Source of the DNA: Agrilactobacillus composti DSM 18527 = JCM 14202
GTDB taxonomy: Bacteria > Bacillota > Bacilli > Lactobacillales > Lactobacillaceae
Assembly: GCF_001436375.1 (NCBI RefSeq)
Contig: NZ_AZGA01000054.1
Span: 24,812-88,811, forward strand
DNA length: 64,000 nucleotides
Reading direction: 5' to 3'
Both the position numbers and the translations under genes were made by a program. The first letter of the stretch is position 1, and the number at the start of each line of letters is the position of its first letter. The notes below the pieces were generated by a model, which saw only the letters and a program-made list of their open reading frames with translations, did no database searches and was not told the DNA's origin. Below are positions 54,840 through 64,000 of the stretch, one piece after another.

Positions 54840-54884
54840 TTGATCTCGTTAGTTTACAATGTATACATAGTTTACAATGTAAAC
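54840..54884 (+). promoter_or_regulatory. Promoter and paired TetR operators
   Basis: GTTTACAATGTATAC (54852-54866) and GTTTACAATGTAAAC (54870-54884) are two palindromes 18 bp apart. TTGATC (54840-54845) and TATACA (54862-54867) with a 16-nt spacer form a likely promoter overlapped by the first operator. The TetR gene ends this operon, so autorepression is likely. Confidence 0.7.
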
Positions 54885-54900
54885 AAAGGAGATATAAAAA

Positions 54901-55808
54901 TGACTCTAGCCATCAAATTAACTAATGTTCATAAGCGTTTCAATCAACATCTAGTATTAAAAGGCATAAATTTAGAAATTAAACAAGGCGAGATTATTGG
55001 GTTATTAGGGGCCAATGGTGCTGGAAAGTCTACATTAATTAAAATCATGACCGGATTGTTAAAAATTGATGCTGGTGAAGTTCAAATATTAGGGCACTCA
55101 TTAACCAGAGACAAACGTCAATTAAGAGGTTGTTTAGGCATTGCACCACAAGAAATTGGTATTTATCCACAATTAACCGTTAAACAAAATTTACAAAACT
55201 TTGGTGCACTTAATGGTTTATCCATGGCACAGATTAAACCAAAGTATTCACAAGTCATCACTATCTTTGACCTAAAGAAGCTTGAAAATCAAAGAGCTGT
55301 TAATTTAAGTGGCGGGCAAAAGCGGCGGCTGCATTCGGCCATTGCTTTAATGAGTCATGCTAGAATTATCTTCCTCGATGAACCAACCGTAGGTGCTGAT
55401 GTTGATTCTCGTAATCAGATTATTCAGGCTGTTAAATCATTAAGCAAACAGGGTATTACGATCATTTATACAACCCACTACCTTCAAGAAATGGCCGCCT
55501 TAAATGCAAAAATTGTTTTCTTAAATCATGGTACGATTCAAACAACTGGCAGTTTACAAAAGATATTACAACAATACGCCCACCCCTCATTAGAACTCTA
55601 TTTTCACAAACAACTACCTAATTTAAAAGGCTGGAAAAAAGTAAATGATCATCTACAACCAATAAACAACACCAGTGCTAATTACATAGACCTTTTGCAA
55701 CAAGCGCTGGCTAATCCAGAAGTTCATAAACAACAATTAACCAATATTAAAATTCTAAAAGCCGACCTGGAATCGGCCTATCATACCTTACTAAATCTAA
55801 ATGTGTGA
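54901..55808 (+). CDS. ABC transporter ATP-binding protein
   Basis: 302 residues from ATG 54901 (SD AAAGGAGA). Walker A GANGAGKST near 40, signature LSGGQKRRLHSA near 137, Walker B IIFLDEPTVGAD near 157 and H-loop TTH near 194. It belongs to the drug-export (DrrA/CcmA-like) group. The following permease starts within a few codons of its stop. Substrate unknown. Confidence 0.9.
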
Positions 55809-55821
55809 GAGGTATTTACTG

Positions 55822-56595
55822 ATGAAAATGAAACAAATATTAGCCGTTGTTAAATTAAACAGTCGCTTGCAATTAGCCGACCCTACGGTACAATTTATTA
55901 TGATTCTAGTCCCTCTGATTATGGCCCCTTTTATGTTGCCAGCAGCTAAAACCCAATTAATCGTTCAAGGCTATAGTCATGCCACTGGCGCTGAACAGGT
56001 TATACCCGGTTTGGCAATTTTATTCTCATTCTTTTCCGTTCAACTAATCATTCAGATGTTCTTTGATGAAACGGCTTGGAATACTTGGAACCGCCAGCAA
56101 GTTTCTGCCACTTCACTTACTGAAATAATTACCGGAAAAGCATTGGTAGCTTATTTAATTCAGCTGTTCCAATTAACAGCAGTGCTGCTGATCAGTGGTT
56201 TCTTATTCAAATTCCAACCCAATGGCAATTGGTGGGCACTTATTACCGTCATCATGTCTTTTGCAGTAGCTTTGACTTTCTTTGGTATATTATTAGTGAG
56301 TTGGGCAAAATCCGCAAATGTTGCGCTAGCATTATCAAACTTGCTGGGTATTCTTATGGCCGGCTTGGGTGGCAGTCTCTCACCCACCAGTACATTCCCC
56401 CATTGGGCTAAAATGTTAGCCAAAATTGACCCAGCCTATTGGGCCTTATCAGCGATTAAAAAAATATGTCTTGACCGGGGCAGCTTTGATTCAATTAATC
56501 ATAATCTAATCATCTTGTGGATCACGGCCATTATTTTCTGTCTAGTATCATTACTTGGCTTTTATCATCGGCCATTAAAAGAAGGAGATAACTAA
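55822..56595 (+). CDS. ABC-2 type permease
   Basis: 257 residues, six spans, with a large extracellular loop after the first span and the ABC-2 segment GILMAGLGGSLSPTSTFPHWAKMLAKIDPAYWALSAIKK near 180-218. ATG 55822 has GAGAGG upstream; the ORF may be extended to 55801 but that overlaps the ATPase end. Pairs with the preceding ATPase as a drug-type exporter. Confidence 0.87.
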   Translation: MKMKQILAVVKLNSRLQLADPTVQFIMILVPLIMAPFMLPAAKTQLIVQGYSHATGAEQVIPGLAILFSFFSVQLIIQMFFDETAWNTWNRQQVSATSLTEIITGKALVAYLIQLFQLTAVLLISGFLFKFQPNGNWWALITVIMSFAVALTFFGILLVSWAKSANVALALSNLLGILMAGLGGSLSPTSTFPHWAKMLAKIDPAYWALSAIKKICLDRGSFDSINHNLIILWITAIIFCLVSLLGFYHRPLKEGDN

Positions 56596-56596
56596 G

Positions 56597-57235
56597 ATGT
56601 CGTCTCAAAAACCAACTAAAGAAACTTTAAGTCACACTTATATTTTACAAACTGCGCTAGCTTTATTGGATCATGTCGGTCTACAAAAATTTACCATGCG
56701 CCAACTAGGTAAACAAATGCAAGTCTCACCAATGGCTATCTACCGTTACTTCCCAAATCAGGGTGCACTTTTCGATGGTCTAGTCGAATTAATTTGGCAA
56801 AAGTCCTTGGCCCCAAAACCAAATAAAATTCACGATGATTGGCAAGCTCAAACCATTGCGTTGATGTCTCAATTCAGACAAACCCTACTAAGTCATCCAA
56901 ACATATTACCGCTAATTTCAACACATCCAATTGTGACGCAATCTGAGTTTATATTAGTAGAAAAGTTTTTAACTTATTTAAAATCCAGTGGTCTGGCAAT
57001 CCAGCCAACAACGGTTTTCTTGATTAACTCATTAACTGCTTATACCTTGGGCTTTGTTTGGGCAGAAGCCATTGAGCCAAAACACGGTGGTGAAACTGAT
57101 TCCAACGTAATGCAGGCTTTGCAAAACCAGACCCCTTTGTTAAATGAATTGATGAAACCATTACAAGACAACAAATTCACTAGTGATCAGCAATTTTTAA
57201 TGGGCATCCGAGCTATTTTGAGAGGTTGGCAATAA
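56597..57235 (+). CDS. TetR-family repressor of the ABC operon
   Basis: 212 residues. The helix-turn-helix is FTMRQLGKQMQVSPMAIYRYFPNQGALFDGL near 32-62, and the C-terminal part matches the TetR_C tetracycline-repressor-like fold. It starts 1 nt after the permease stop with GAAGGAGA. It presumably binds the palindromes at 54852-54884 and releases them on binding an exported compound. Confidence 0.88.
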   Translation: MSSQKPTKETLSHTYILQTALALLDHVGLQKFTMRQLGKQMQVSPMAIYRYFPNQGALFDGLVELIWQKSLAPKPNKIHDDWQAQTIALMSQFRQTLLSHPNILPLISTHPIVTQSEFILVEKFLTYLKSSGLAIQPTTVFLINSLTAYTLGFVWAEAIEPKHGGETDSNVMQALQNQTPLLNELMKPLQDNKFTSDQQFLMGIRAILRGWQ

Positions 57236-57465
57236 ATCCGTTTATTGTAAACCGACTATAATTTAGTGACTTACGTGACCTAAATAATTTATCCCGGCAT
57301 CTACATTGATAACTGATAACTGACACCTGTCTTCTAGACCAGTGCAACACTGTTAAATCAATGAGATGCCATTTTTGCCCTAGAAGTATATTTACCTGAA
57401 TTAAAACCCAACATGATACAATTCAAGTAACAACAGTTATACCAATTTTCGGGAGGTTGATCAAA

Positions 57466-58176
57466 ATGAAGCTGCGAAAATTACTGCTTGGCCTAGCCGC
57501 TACCTTGGGCTTATTGGGGCTATTGGCTGTTAGTGCCACCCCTGCGGCTGCCGCTGGAAAGGTCGACCCAGCTCGTGTTACTGTTTATTCAGGCTACCAA
57601 GCGCTCAAAATTTATGGAGATCCAGAATGTACAACGCTCACTGGCAAGACCCTTGATACCCAGCTGGAAGTTTGGCAAACTTTTAAGATGTATTATGCCC
57701 AAGAACCCTATCTGAGCCCAGCATCCTATGATTTGGGAGGTGGCCAATGGGTCAAAGCTTCTGAAGTATCAGCAATTTGGGATAATAAAGATACATTTTT
57801 GGAAGCGTATTCAGATTATAAAGCTATTTCCGTGTATAGCACGCCTAGTTTCATGAAACAAATTGCCACGCTGGCTGAATCGGTGACCGACTGGAAAATA
57901 ACCAGATACACCACCTACTTTGATGGCTATACTGCCCTGGATTTAGGCCATAATCAATGGATTAAATATGCGGACATCATCCCCATCTCTGCAAAGATCA
58001 ATCTGGCGACTGGGTCTGCTTTGTTCAATGCAAACGGTGTATATACCAGTCCCATCACTATGTCCGGTGAATACCGCGTTTTTGAAGCACGCCGCATAAA
58101 CAACACTCTGTACCTTAGACTTGGTAATGATAATCAATGGCTGCAATACGGCCCAATCTGGAGGGATACATTATGA
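57466..58176 (+). CDS. Secreted SLAP-like repeat protein
   Basis: 236 residues from ATG 57466 with GGGAGG. Signal peptide MKLRKLLLGLAATLGLLGLL ... PAAAA. Two repeat units follow (LKIYGDPECTTLTGKTLD ... YDLGGGQWVKASE; ISVYSTPSFMKQ ... LDLGHNQWIKYAD), then the cap YRVFEARRINNTLYLRLGNDNQWL. The stop overlaps the next start as ATGA, so both are translated together. Confidence 0.78.
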   Translation: MKLRKLLLGLAATLGLLGLLAVSATPAAAAGKVDPARVTVYSGYQALKIYGDPECTTLTGKTLDTQLEVWQTFKMYYAQEPYLSPASYDLGGGQWVKASEVSAIWDNKDTFLEAYSDYKAISVYSTPSFMKQIATLAESVTDWKITRYTTYFDGYTALDLGHNQWIKYADIIPISAKINLATGSALFNANGVYTSPITMSGEYRVFEARRINNTLYLRLGNDNQWLQYGPIWRDTL

Positions 58177-58892
58177 GATTCAAAATGGTAATCGCAGGTT
58201 TAGCTGTCACATTAGGGGCCCTGACCCTTAGCACCGCTCTGGTAAGCGCTGCCACCACGATCGAAAAAAGCCATGGTATTTACTATTCCCGCAACCAAGC
58301 CATTCCCCTCTATCATGACCCGGAACTCACTAGACCATCGGGGAAGACTCTTGACCCTGCCATTGATTCTTGGCAGGCATTTTATGAGAATATCAACGAA
58401 GCTGGTCAAGTTGTTTCCGTAGATCTAGGTGGCAATCAGTGGGTGAATACGGCCATCAAAGCTGTTTACCATAATGTGGCCCATAATTCAGCTATCTATC
58501 TGGAAGCTTTTTCTGGCGGTAAAAGTATTCAGTTGTACAGTGACCCAGAACTAAAACAGCCGATTGGCAAACTGGATCCAACCATTTCCGATTGGAAAAT
58601 CACGGCGGTAGATTACATCAACGAGTCAGAATTAATTTATTCTGTCGATTTAGGGAATAATCAGTGGGCTTCCATTGAAGCGTTTCCTTATATGTTGCCA
58701 AAGGCTGTCATGGTGGACGCGGATAATACCCTGGTCAACCTAGCCGGACAACCCACTGGAAAAGTGACAAACACCGATATCAACTATTTAACCTTCGGCG
58801 TAAAGTATATTAATGATAAAGTCTTCATCAACCTAGGCACTGATGATCAATGGATAGCCGCCGATCAAGTCGTGCCCTCGCTAATCCCGTAA
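58173..58892 (+). CDS. Secreted SLAP-like repeat protein
   Basis: 239 residues from ATG 58173 (GGAGGG 8 nt upstream), paralogue of the preceding gene. Signal peptide MRFKMVIAGLAVTLGALTLS ... VSAA. Repeats IPLYHDPELTRPSGKTLDP ... VDLGGNQWVNT and IQLYSDPELKQPIGKLDP ... VDLGNNQWAS, then the cap YLTFGVKYINDKVFINLGTDDQWIA. The 4-nt overlap with the upstream gene implies production in equal amounts. Confidence 0.78.
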   Translation: MRFKMVIAGLAVTLGALTLSTALVSAATTIEKSHGIYYSRNQAIPLYHDPELTRPSGKTLDPAIDSWQAFYENINEAGQVVSVDLGGNQWVNTAIKAVYHNVAHNSAIYLEAFSGGKSIQLYSDPELKQPIGKLDPTISDWKITAVDYINESELIYSVDLGNNQWASIEAFPYMLPKAVMVDADNTLVNLAGQPTGKVTNTDINYLTFGVKYINDKVFINLGTDDQWIAADQVVPSLIP

Positions 58893-58997
58893 TGTCCTCA
58901 CATCACTTACCGCCAAAATTATCATTAGCCTAAACAACGGAGCGCCTGTCTGAGATTACAGTTTTGTCTCAAAGCAAAGTTCAAGCTAGCTGCATGC

Positions 58998-59003
58998 TAT
59001 AAT
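58998..59003 (+). promoter_or_regulatory. Promoter -10 of the tandem secreted-protein array
   Basis: Extended -10 TGCTATAAT (TATAAT at 58998-59003), about 40 nt before the first array gene. No clear -35. Confidence 0.5.
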
Positions 59004-59630
59004 TTATAGTAGATTCAACCTTTTTGGAGGGAGCGAACTTTAATGAAGAAGTTAGTATGGTTATTGGGTTTAGGTGCCTTACTCGTGGGTTTAAGCCTTA
59101 TCTTGCAGCAACCCCAAACTGTTAATGCAGAAACAATGGTGGCCATTCCCGTAGAAGACAGCAGCTTTGTCACTGCTGGTAAGGGTGTAACACCGACCAA
59201 GGCAGATCAACTCCAACCTACCGGTCCAGTTTATGGTTTGTCGGCCTGGAAGATTCAAGCGACGGCCCCGCTACTGTCTAATAGAGGTTCAGACCTTTGG
59301 AACGGCGCCACGCAAGCTTATAAAGTGGGACCAGATACTTGGTTAGCGGATTCCCAAGTTTTAGTGATTCCACAAGGCAAGATTGTAGAAACACCGGTTA
59401 ATTTCAAAATTCTTCCATACGACACAAGCTACACTGCAGGTATCGTTGATAACGATGGCCCGGTGGCACTTTGGGGTAGTACAGATTATACTCGGCAAGT
59501 GGGTACCGTAAAACCTGGAAGTATCTGGACAATTACCCATTACTATGCTGGATCAGATGGTAGTGTTTGGTTTGATTTGGGAAATAATCAGTGGATCCCA
59601 AGTTTTTATTTTAATAACAACTTATTTTAT

Positions 59631-61252
59631 CCTGGATTATTCATAGAATTTCAAAAAAGCAGCGCAATCCCACGATTCACACGGGACTGCGCTGCTTTGG
59701 TGTTTCACCCATTGGGTGCGCCTATATGCTAAGGTTGAGTCAACGAAAACCATCACGAAAGCGAGGCTTCACACCATCTCAACTTTAACCAGCTTATCCC
59801 TGCAATGCAATACCAATGTGACTCTGACCGCCGACGGCGGTCAACTTTCAAATGACGCCGGGCTCGTTTTGTTCCAAGAGTTTCTTCATCGTATCAACTT
59901 TAGGCAACTTGCCAATCAGTGCCTCAAGTTACCAGACCAACGACGATTCTGGAAGGCCTCGATGATCGACATCTTCTTGGAAAAATTGTTGCTCGACGTT
60001 GCCGGGTATTTACATGACAGTAGTGCCAATGACTGGCAACGTGATCCCGTACTGGCGGCCACCTTGGGTAGCTCTCGGCTAGTCTCACAGCCCTCACTTT
60101 CACGGTTTTTCAAGCGCCTTGAAGACGCCGACCTAGATGACTTTCGGAAGCTTATCTGGCAAGTAGCCGCCTTGGCTTTCCGTCTTAGTGGTCAATCCCG
60201 CTTCGTGCTGGATATAGACTCAACGCATTGTGATACTTTCGGTAATCAAGAACGGTCCGCCTTCAACGCTCACTATATGGCCTATGGATATCACCCTCAG
60301 GTTGTATTTGATCAAGAGTCCGGGTTGCTCTTAGACGCCTTGATGCGCCCTGGCAATGAGTACACCGGCAAGGAAGCCGATAAGTTCGTCGAGACAACTT
60401 TTTCGCGCCTATCGGCGCTCCCTCAAAGCACCAGCGTCATCATTCGAGGCGATTCGGGGTTTGCTGCGCCAAAATTTTACGAGATGTGCGACACACATGG
60501 CGTCGACTTTTTGGTTCGACTCAAGGCAAATTCAAAGCTTGGGAAGCTGGCAGAAACGGCCTTAGTGGATTGCCCTCCAAAATATGAAGAGAGCAAATGC
60601 GTCTACCACGAATTCAAGTATCAGGCCGCGTCATGGGGTAAAGCTCGCCGTGTTATCGTATGTTCTACTCATACGGCAGATGAGCTAGTTCCCTGGAACC
60701 ACGCATTCGTAGTGAACAGCCTGGCCTCCGAGGCTCCAGAGACTTTGTTCAAGACCTATAGACAGCGGGGCAATGCTGAGAACCAAATTAAGGAGCTGAA
60801 ATGCGGGTTTGGCTTTGACAAAACAGACAGCTCAACTTTTGCACGGAACACTGCACGAGCCTTGATCACCGGTATTGCCTATAACCTGGTTCAGCTCTTT
60901 AAACAGCTCTTTGTCTCGGAAGACCGTCGTTCAACCATCTCCTCGCTACGGTTCAGTCTCTTTCACATCGCCGGTAGGATTACTTGGCACGCCCGTCGTG
61001 TGGTGATTCATCTTGCTTCTAACTATGTTTACAAGAACTGGTTTAGTCGGCTCATGGACGAAGTCCATCAGTTGGCGACCTGAACTGAATAACTGAATAG
61101 GTCGTGCGTCGAGCCGAAAACTGGGTCGGTCTGTTCGTGGTGCATCGATCACCAACTTCTCCGCTCAGTCAGTATTCGCAACGATCCAAACGTTGCTTTC
61201 AGACCGGCCAGATGCGATTTCATGTCCCCAATACCGAGGTGAATAATCCAGG
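59631..61252 (+). mobile_element. IS1380-family insertion sequence
   Basis: 1622 bp, bounded by perfect 13-bp inverted repeats CCTGGATTATTCA (59631-59643) and its complement (61240-61252). The flanks carry a 5-bp direct repeat TTTAT (59626-59630 and 61253-61257). One transposase gene. A strong hairpin (AGCAGCGCA / TGCGCTGCT) near the left end (about 59659-59698) probably blocks transcription entering from outside. Confidence 0.92.
59716..61083 (+). CDS. IS1380-family transposase
   Basis: 455 residues of the DDE_Tnp_1 group. LTADGGQLSNDAGLVLFQEFLHRINF near 36-60 is the typical IS1380 N-terminus; VLDIDSTHCDTFG near 163, VIIRGDSGFAAP near 241 and the YRQRGNAENQIKELKCGFG segment near 350-368 supply the D, D and E of the catalytic triad. 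The start is probably GTG 59716; no ATG fits before the conserved region. Intact, so the element may be mobile. Confidence 0.92.
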   Translation: MRLYAKVESTKTITKARLHTISTLTSLSLQCNTNVTLTADGGQLSNDAGLVLFQEFLHRINFRQLANQCLKLPDQRRFWKASMIDIFLEKLLLDVAGYLHDSSANDWQRDPVLAATLGSSRLVSQPSLSRFFKRLEDADLDDFRKLIWQVAALAFRLSGQSRFVLDIDSTHCDTFGNQERSAFNAHYMAYGYHPQVVFDQESGLLLDALMRPGNEYTGKEADKFVETTFSRLSALPQSTSVIIRGDSGFAAPKFYEMCDTHGVDFLVRLKANSKLGKLAETALVDCPPKYEESKCVYHEFKYQAASWGKARRVIVCSTHTADELVPWNHAFVVNSLASEAPETLFKTYRQRGNAENQIKELKCGFGFDKTDSSTFARNTARALITGIAYNLVQLFKQLFVSEDRRSTISSLRFSLFHIAGRITWHARRVVIHLASNYVYKNWFSRLMDEVHQLAT

Positions 61253-61591
61253 TTTATCAATTTAATTACGCTTATAATTACCCAGGCATAAATAGTGACT
61301 ATATGCAGCAGGTCCGAAATAGTGTAGAGCTGCAACATCCATTTACTGTTACTGTTCATGGGGATGTGCCTAAGCAAACATTAAAATTACCAAATACTGG
61401 AGATATGTTCCCTGGGATTTATCTTGATCCGAATTCACAATGGCTATGTTATAACGTATATTATCGTGGTGAGTTGATTGGCCCCTGGTATCAATTAGGA
61501 CCTGAAGTTTGGCTCCGAGCTTCTTATGACTCATTAGATTAGACGATAGAAAAATTCAATCATCAACTATGTGCAGAAAGGAAGGATTTTA

Positions 61592-62461
61592 GTGAAAAAA
61601 TTATTACGTTTCCTTAGCATAAGTGCTCTACTAGTGGGCTTAAGCCTTATCTTGCAGCAACCCCAAACTGTCAAAGCTGAAACGATGGTGGCCATTCCCG
61701 TAGAAGACAGCAGCTTTGTCACCGCTGGTAAAGGTGTAACGCCAACCAAGGCAACCCAACTCCAACCTACTAATCCGGTCTATGGCTTGTCAGCATGGAA
61801 AGTTGAAACATCTGCATCGCTAATTTCCGGTACTGGCCCAGAACCCTGGTTTAGAGCTGGTCTTGCTTACAAAATAGGACAAGATACTTGGTTGACAAAC
61901 ACTCAAACATTAATTATTCCCCAGAACAAGGTTGTAAATACCCCAGTTAACTTTAAACCGAGAGTATACGACGATAGTTATGTTGCAGGTATTGTTGATA
62001 ATGATGGCCCAGTCGCACTTTGGGGTAGTACGGATTATACCCAACAAGTGGGTACTGTAAAACCTGGAAGCGTCTGGATGATCACTCGCTATTACGCCGG
62101 ATCTGATGGTAATGTGTGGTTTGATTTAGGCAATAACCAATGGATTCCAAGTTTTTATTTTAATAATAACTTGTTCTATAAGTTTATTACATTGTATAAT
62201 CAGCAAAGCGATAATAATAATGTTATTGATGATTATGATATACAGTACAATAGCAAAACAGAAGTACAACATCCGTTTGTTGCTACAGTCCATGGTGATA
62301 AACAAGTACCCACAAGACTACTGCCCTATGCGCTTTCCACAAGTATTGACCTGGAACCAAATTCACAGTGGTTGTGTACCAATGTTTACTTAGGTGGCGG
62401 TGTTTGGTATCAGGTAGGGACCAATGTTTGGCTGCAGGCTACATCTGATTCACTGGACTAA
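61592..62461 (+). CDS. Secreted array protein 2
   Basis: 289 residues from GTG 61592 (GGAAGG 7 nt upstream; the GTG at 61571 is before the SD). Signal peptide ending VKAE. The mature part starts TMVAIPVEDSSFVTAGKGVTP, nearly identical in all four copies. The central IVDNDGPVALWGSTDYT ... VWFDLGNNQWIPSFYFNNN segment is a SLAP-like unit. The variable stretch (YNQQSDNNNVIDDYDIQYNS) and the C-terminal unit differ most. No catalytic residues recognised. Confidence 0.75.
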   Translation: MKKLLRFLSISALLVGLSLILQQPQTVKAETMVAIPVEDSSFVTAGKGVTPTKATQLQPTNPVYGLSAWKVETSASLISGTGPEPWFRAGLAYKIGQDTWLTNTQTLIIPQNKVVNTPVNFKPRVYDDSYVAGIVDNDGPVALWGSTDYTQQVGTVKPGSVWMITRYYAGSDGNVWFDLGNNQWIPSFYFNNNLFYKFITLYNQQSDNNNVIDDYDIQYNSKTEVQHPFVATVHGDKQVPTRLLPYALSTSIDLEPNSQWLCTNVYLGGGVWYQVGTNVWLQATSDSLD

Positions 62462-62500
62462 TAAAAGCCTCAGTTACAGCTATACGAGGAGCGAATTTTA

Positions 62501-63373
62501 ATGAAAAAGTTAGTATGGTTATTGGGTTTAGGTACCTTACTCGTGAGTTTAAGCTTTATCTTGCAGCAACCTCAAAATGTTAAAGCAGAAACAATGGTGG
62601 CCATTCCTGTGGAAGACAGCAGCTTTGTCACTGCTGGTAAGGGTGTAACCCCTACTAAGGCGACTCAACTCCAACCTACTGGCCCGGTCTATGGTTTGTC
62701 GGCCTGGAAGATTCAAGCAACCGTACCATTAATCTCAGACAGAGGTCCCGAACCTTGGATCAGAGCCAGTCAGGCTTACAAGATAGGCCAAGATACTTGG
62801 TTAACCGATGGGCAAGTTTTAGTGGTTCCACAAGGTAAGATTGTAAAGACACCTGCCAACTTCAAAATTCTTTCATATGACACAAGCTTTACGGCAGGTA
62901 TCGTCGATAATGATGGCCCGGTCGCACTTTGGGGTAGTACGGACTATACTCGACAAGTGGGGACTGTAAAACCTGGAAGTGTCTGGACAATTACTCATTA
63001 TTATGCAGGAACTGATGGTAGTGTTTGGTTTGATTTGGGGAATAATCAGTGGATCCCAAGTTTTTATTTTAATAATGACTTGTTTCACAATTTTAACACT
63101 TCATATAATTATCCAAATAGCGATAACAATTACACCTCACAGCGTAGAACTGTTGTAAAACTGCGACATCCATTTGTCGTTACCATTCATGGGGATGCTC
63201 CTAAACAAACAATAAAATTTCCAAATTCAGGAGATATGTTCCCCGGAATTTATCTTGATCCGAATTCACAATGGTTATGCTATGACGTAAATTATTATAA
63301 TGAGTTGACTGGACCTTGGTATCAATTAGGTCCTGAGGTTTGGCTCCGAGCTTCTTATGACTCATTAGATTAA
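62501..63373 (+). CDS. Secreted array protein 3
   Basis: 290 residues; signal peptide MKKLVWLLGLGTLLVSLSFI ... VKAE, closely similar to array protein 1 over its whole length, including the C-terminal YLDPNSQWLCYDVNYY ... WLRASYDSLD. GAGGAG lies 8 nt upstream. It starts 39 nt after the previous copy, so the array is probably one transcript. Confidence 0.78.
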   Translation: MKKLVWLLGLGTLLVSLSFILQQPQNVKAETMVAIPVEDSSFVTAGKGVTPTKATQLQPTGPVYGLSAWKIQATVPLISDRGPEPWIRASQAYKIGQDTWLTDGQVLVVPQGKIVKTPANFKILSYDTSFTAGIVDNDGPVALWGSTDYTRQVGTVKPGSVWTITHYYAGTDGSVWFDLGNNQWIPSFYFNNDLFHNFNTSYNYPNSDNNYTSQRRTVVKLRHPFVVTIHGDAPKQTIKFPNSGDMFPGIYLDPNSQWLCYDVNYYNELTGPWYQLGPEVWLRASYDSLD

Positions 63374-63420
63374 ACGATAGAGAAGTACAACCATCAACTA
63401 TGTAAAAAAGGAGAAGTTCA

Positions 63421-64000
63421 ATGAAGAAGTTAGCACATTTATTGGGCTTAAGTGCCTTACTAGTGGGCTTAAGCCTTATCTTGCAACAACCCCAAAATGT
63501 TAAAGCAGAAACAATGGTGGCCATTCCCGTAGAAGACAGCAGTTTTGTCACTGCTGGTAAGGGCGTAACGCCGACTAAGGCGACTCAACTCCAACCCACT
63601 GGTCCGGTCTATGGTTTGTCGGCCTGGAAGATTCAAGCAACAGTACCACTACTATCTGATAGAGGTTCAAGGCCATGGAACATATCCACTCAAGCTTATA
63701 AAGTTGGGCAAGATACTTGGTTAGCAGATGCCCAAGTTTTAGTGATTCCACAGGACAAGATCGTAAAGACACCAGTTAATTTCAAAATTCTTCCGTATGA
63801 CACAAGTTTCACTGCAGGTATTGTCGATAATGATGGCCCGGTCGCACTTTGGAGTAGCACGGACTATACCCAACAAGTGGGTACTGTAAAACCCGGAAGT
63901 ATCTGGACAATTACACGTTACTATACTGGATCTGATGGTAGTACTTGGTTTGATTTGGGGAATAATCAGTGGATTCCAAGTTTTTATTTTAATAACAACT
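63421..64000 (+). CDS. Secreted array protein 4, cut by the window end
   Basis: 193 residues are visible, beginning MKKLAHLLGLSALLVGLSLI ... VKAE, with AAAAGGAGA 6 nt upstream. It has the same TMVAIPVEDSSFV start and WGSTDYT unit (here WSSTDYT) as the other three. The C-terminal third is outside the window, and further copies may follow. Confidence 0.8.
   Translation, partial: MKKLAHLLGLSALLVGLSLILQQPQNVKAETMVAIPVEDSSFVTAGKGVTPTKATQLQPTGPVYGLSAWKIQATVPLLSDRGSRPWNISTQAYKVGQDTWLADAQVLVIPQDKIVKTPVNFKILPYDTSFTAGIVDNDGPVALWSSTDYTQQVGTVKPGSIWTITRYYTGSDGSTWFDLGNNQWIPSFYFNNN

Larger units (their letters stand above)
59043..61542 (+). pseudogene. Secreted array protein 1, split by an IS1380 element
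   Basis: The 5' part (59043-59630) encodes a signal peptide (MKKLVWLLGLGALLVGLSLI ... VNAE) and two thirds of the protein. The 3' part (61258-61542) encodes the rest, HPFTVTVHGD ... WLRASYDSLD. Removing the element and one 5-bp target copy restores an unbroken frame (NNLFY-QFNYAYNYPG) that aligns with the 62501 protein to its end. The insertion must be recent, as no other damage is visible. As it stands, the product is truncated and ends in element-derived residues. Confidence 0.85.

Noticed and set aside
59043..64000. CRISPR-like or satellite repeats
   Set aside because: The repetition is of whole coding genes about 0.9 kb long, not of short spaced repeats.

Overview
The window reads as chromosome of a low-to-mid GC Gram-positive lactic acid bacterium of the family Lactobacillaceae. 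Supporting genes are a malolactic enzyme with its malate permease, a mevalonate-pathway kinase, a class III fructose-1,6-bisphosphatase, a full purine operon, heme-dependent cytochrome bd and many secreted proteins with SLAP-like YDLG-x-NQWV repeats. I cannot name the genus from sequence alone.

Layout. 1-400: remnant of a type I toxin-antitoxin (TA) locus. 401-18491: mixed housekeeping (esterase, citrate synthase, cydAB plus a small membrane protein, a TetR/flavodoxin-fold pair, an ABC exporter, aroA-aroC, fbp, a DUF2087 regulator, an MFS exporter and two tandem membrane paralogues). 18591-29974: purE-K-C-S-Q-L-F-M-N-H-D on the minus strand, encoding the route from PRPP to IMP, with a PurBox-like promoter. 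30243-38297: vanZ-like gene, yhaM, two more type I TA loci (one orphan antitoxin, one with an intact small toxin), a DHFR-like gene with a decayed partial copy, GNAT, mvaK2 and mleS-mleP.

38418-50009 is accessory. Three cell-wall proteins without any signal peptide (an NlpC/P60 protein, a polysaccharide deacetylase and a protein with an unknown beta-rich C-terminus) lie near an LL-H-like holin and a signal-less GH25 muramidase. The two genes that share an almost identical N-terminal module form an inverted duplication. All four transcription units carry the same pair of 10-mers repeated at exactly 20 bp and about 36-40 nt upstream of a -10 element. I infer a co-regulated, phage-derived lysis or holin-dependent export system. 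Conventional secreted SLAP-like proteins with signal peptides are interleaved.

50225-57235: YcaQ-like protein, histidinol phosphatase, a Fic toxin-antitoxin pair whose antitoxin fuses an XRE helix-turn-helix to a VbhA-like inhibitory helix, an MFS symporter and an ABC-ABC-TetR operon with its operators. 57466-64000: two translationally coupled SLAP-like secreted proteins, then a tandem array of four paralogous secreted proteins. The first is split by an IS1380-family element with a 5-bp target duplication; the last runs off the window.

No tRNA, rRNA or CRISPR array was seen.
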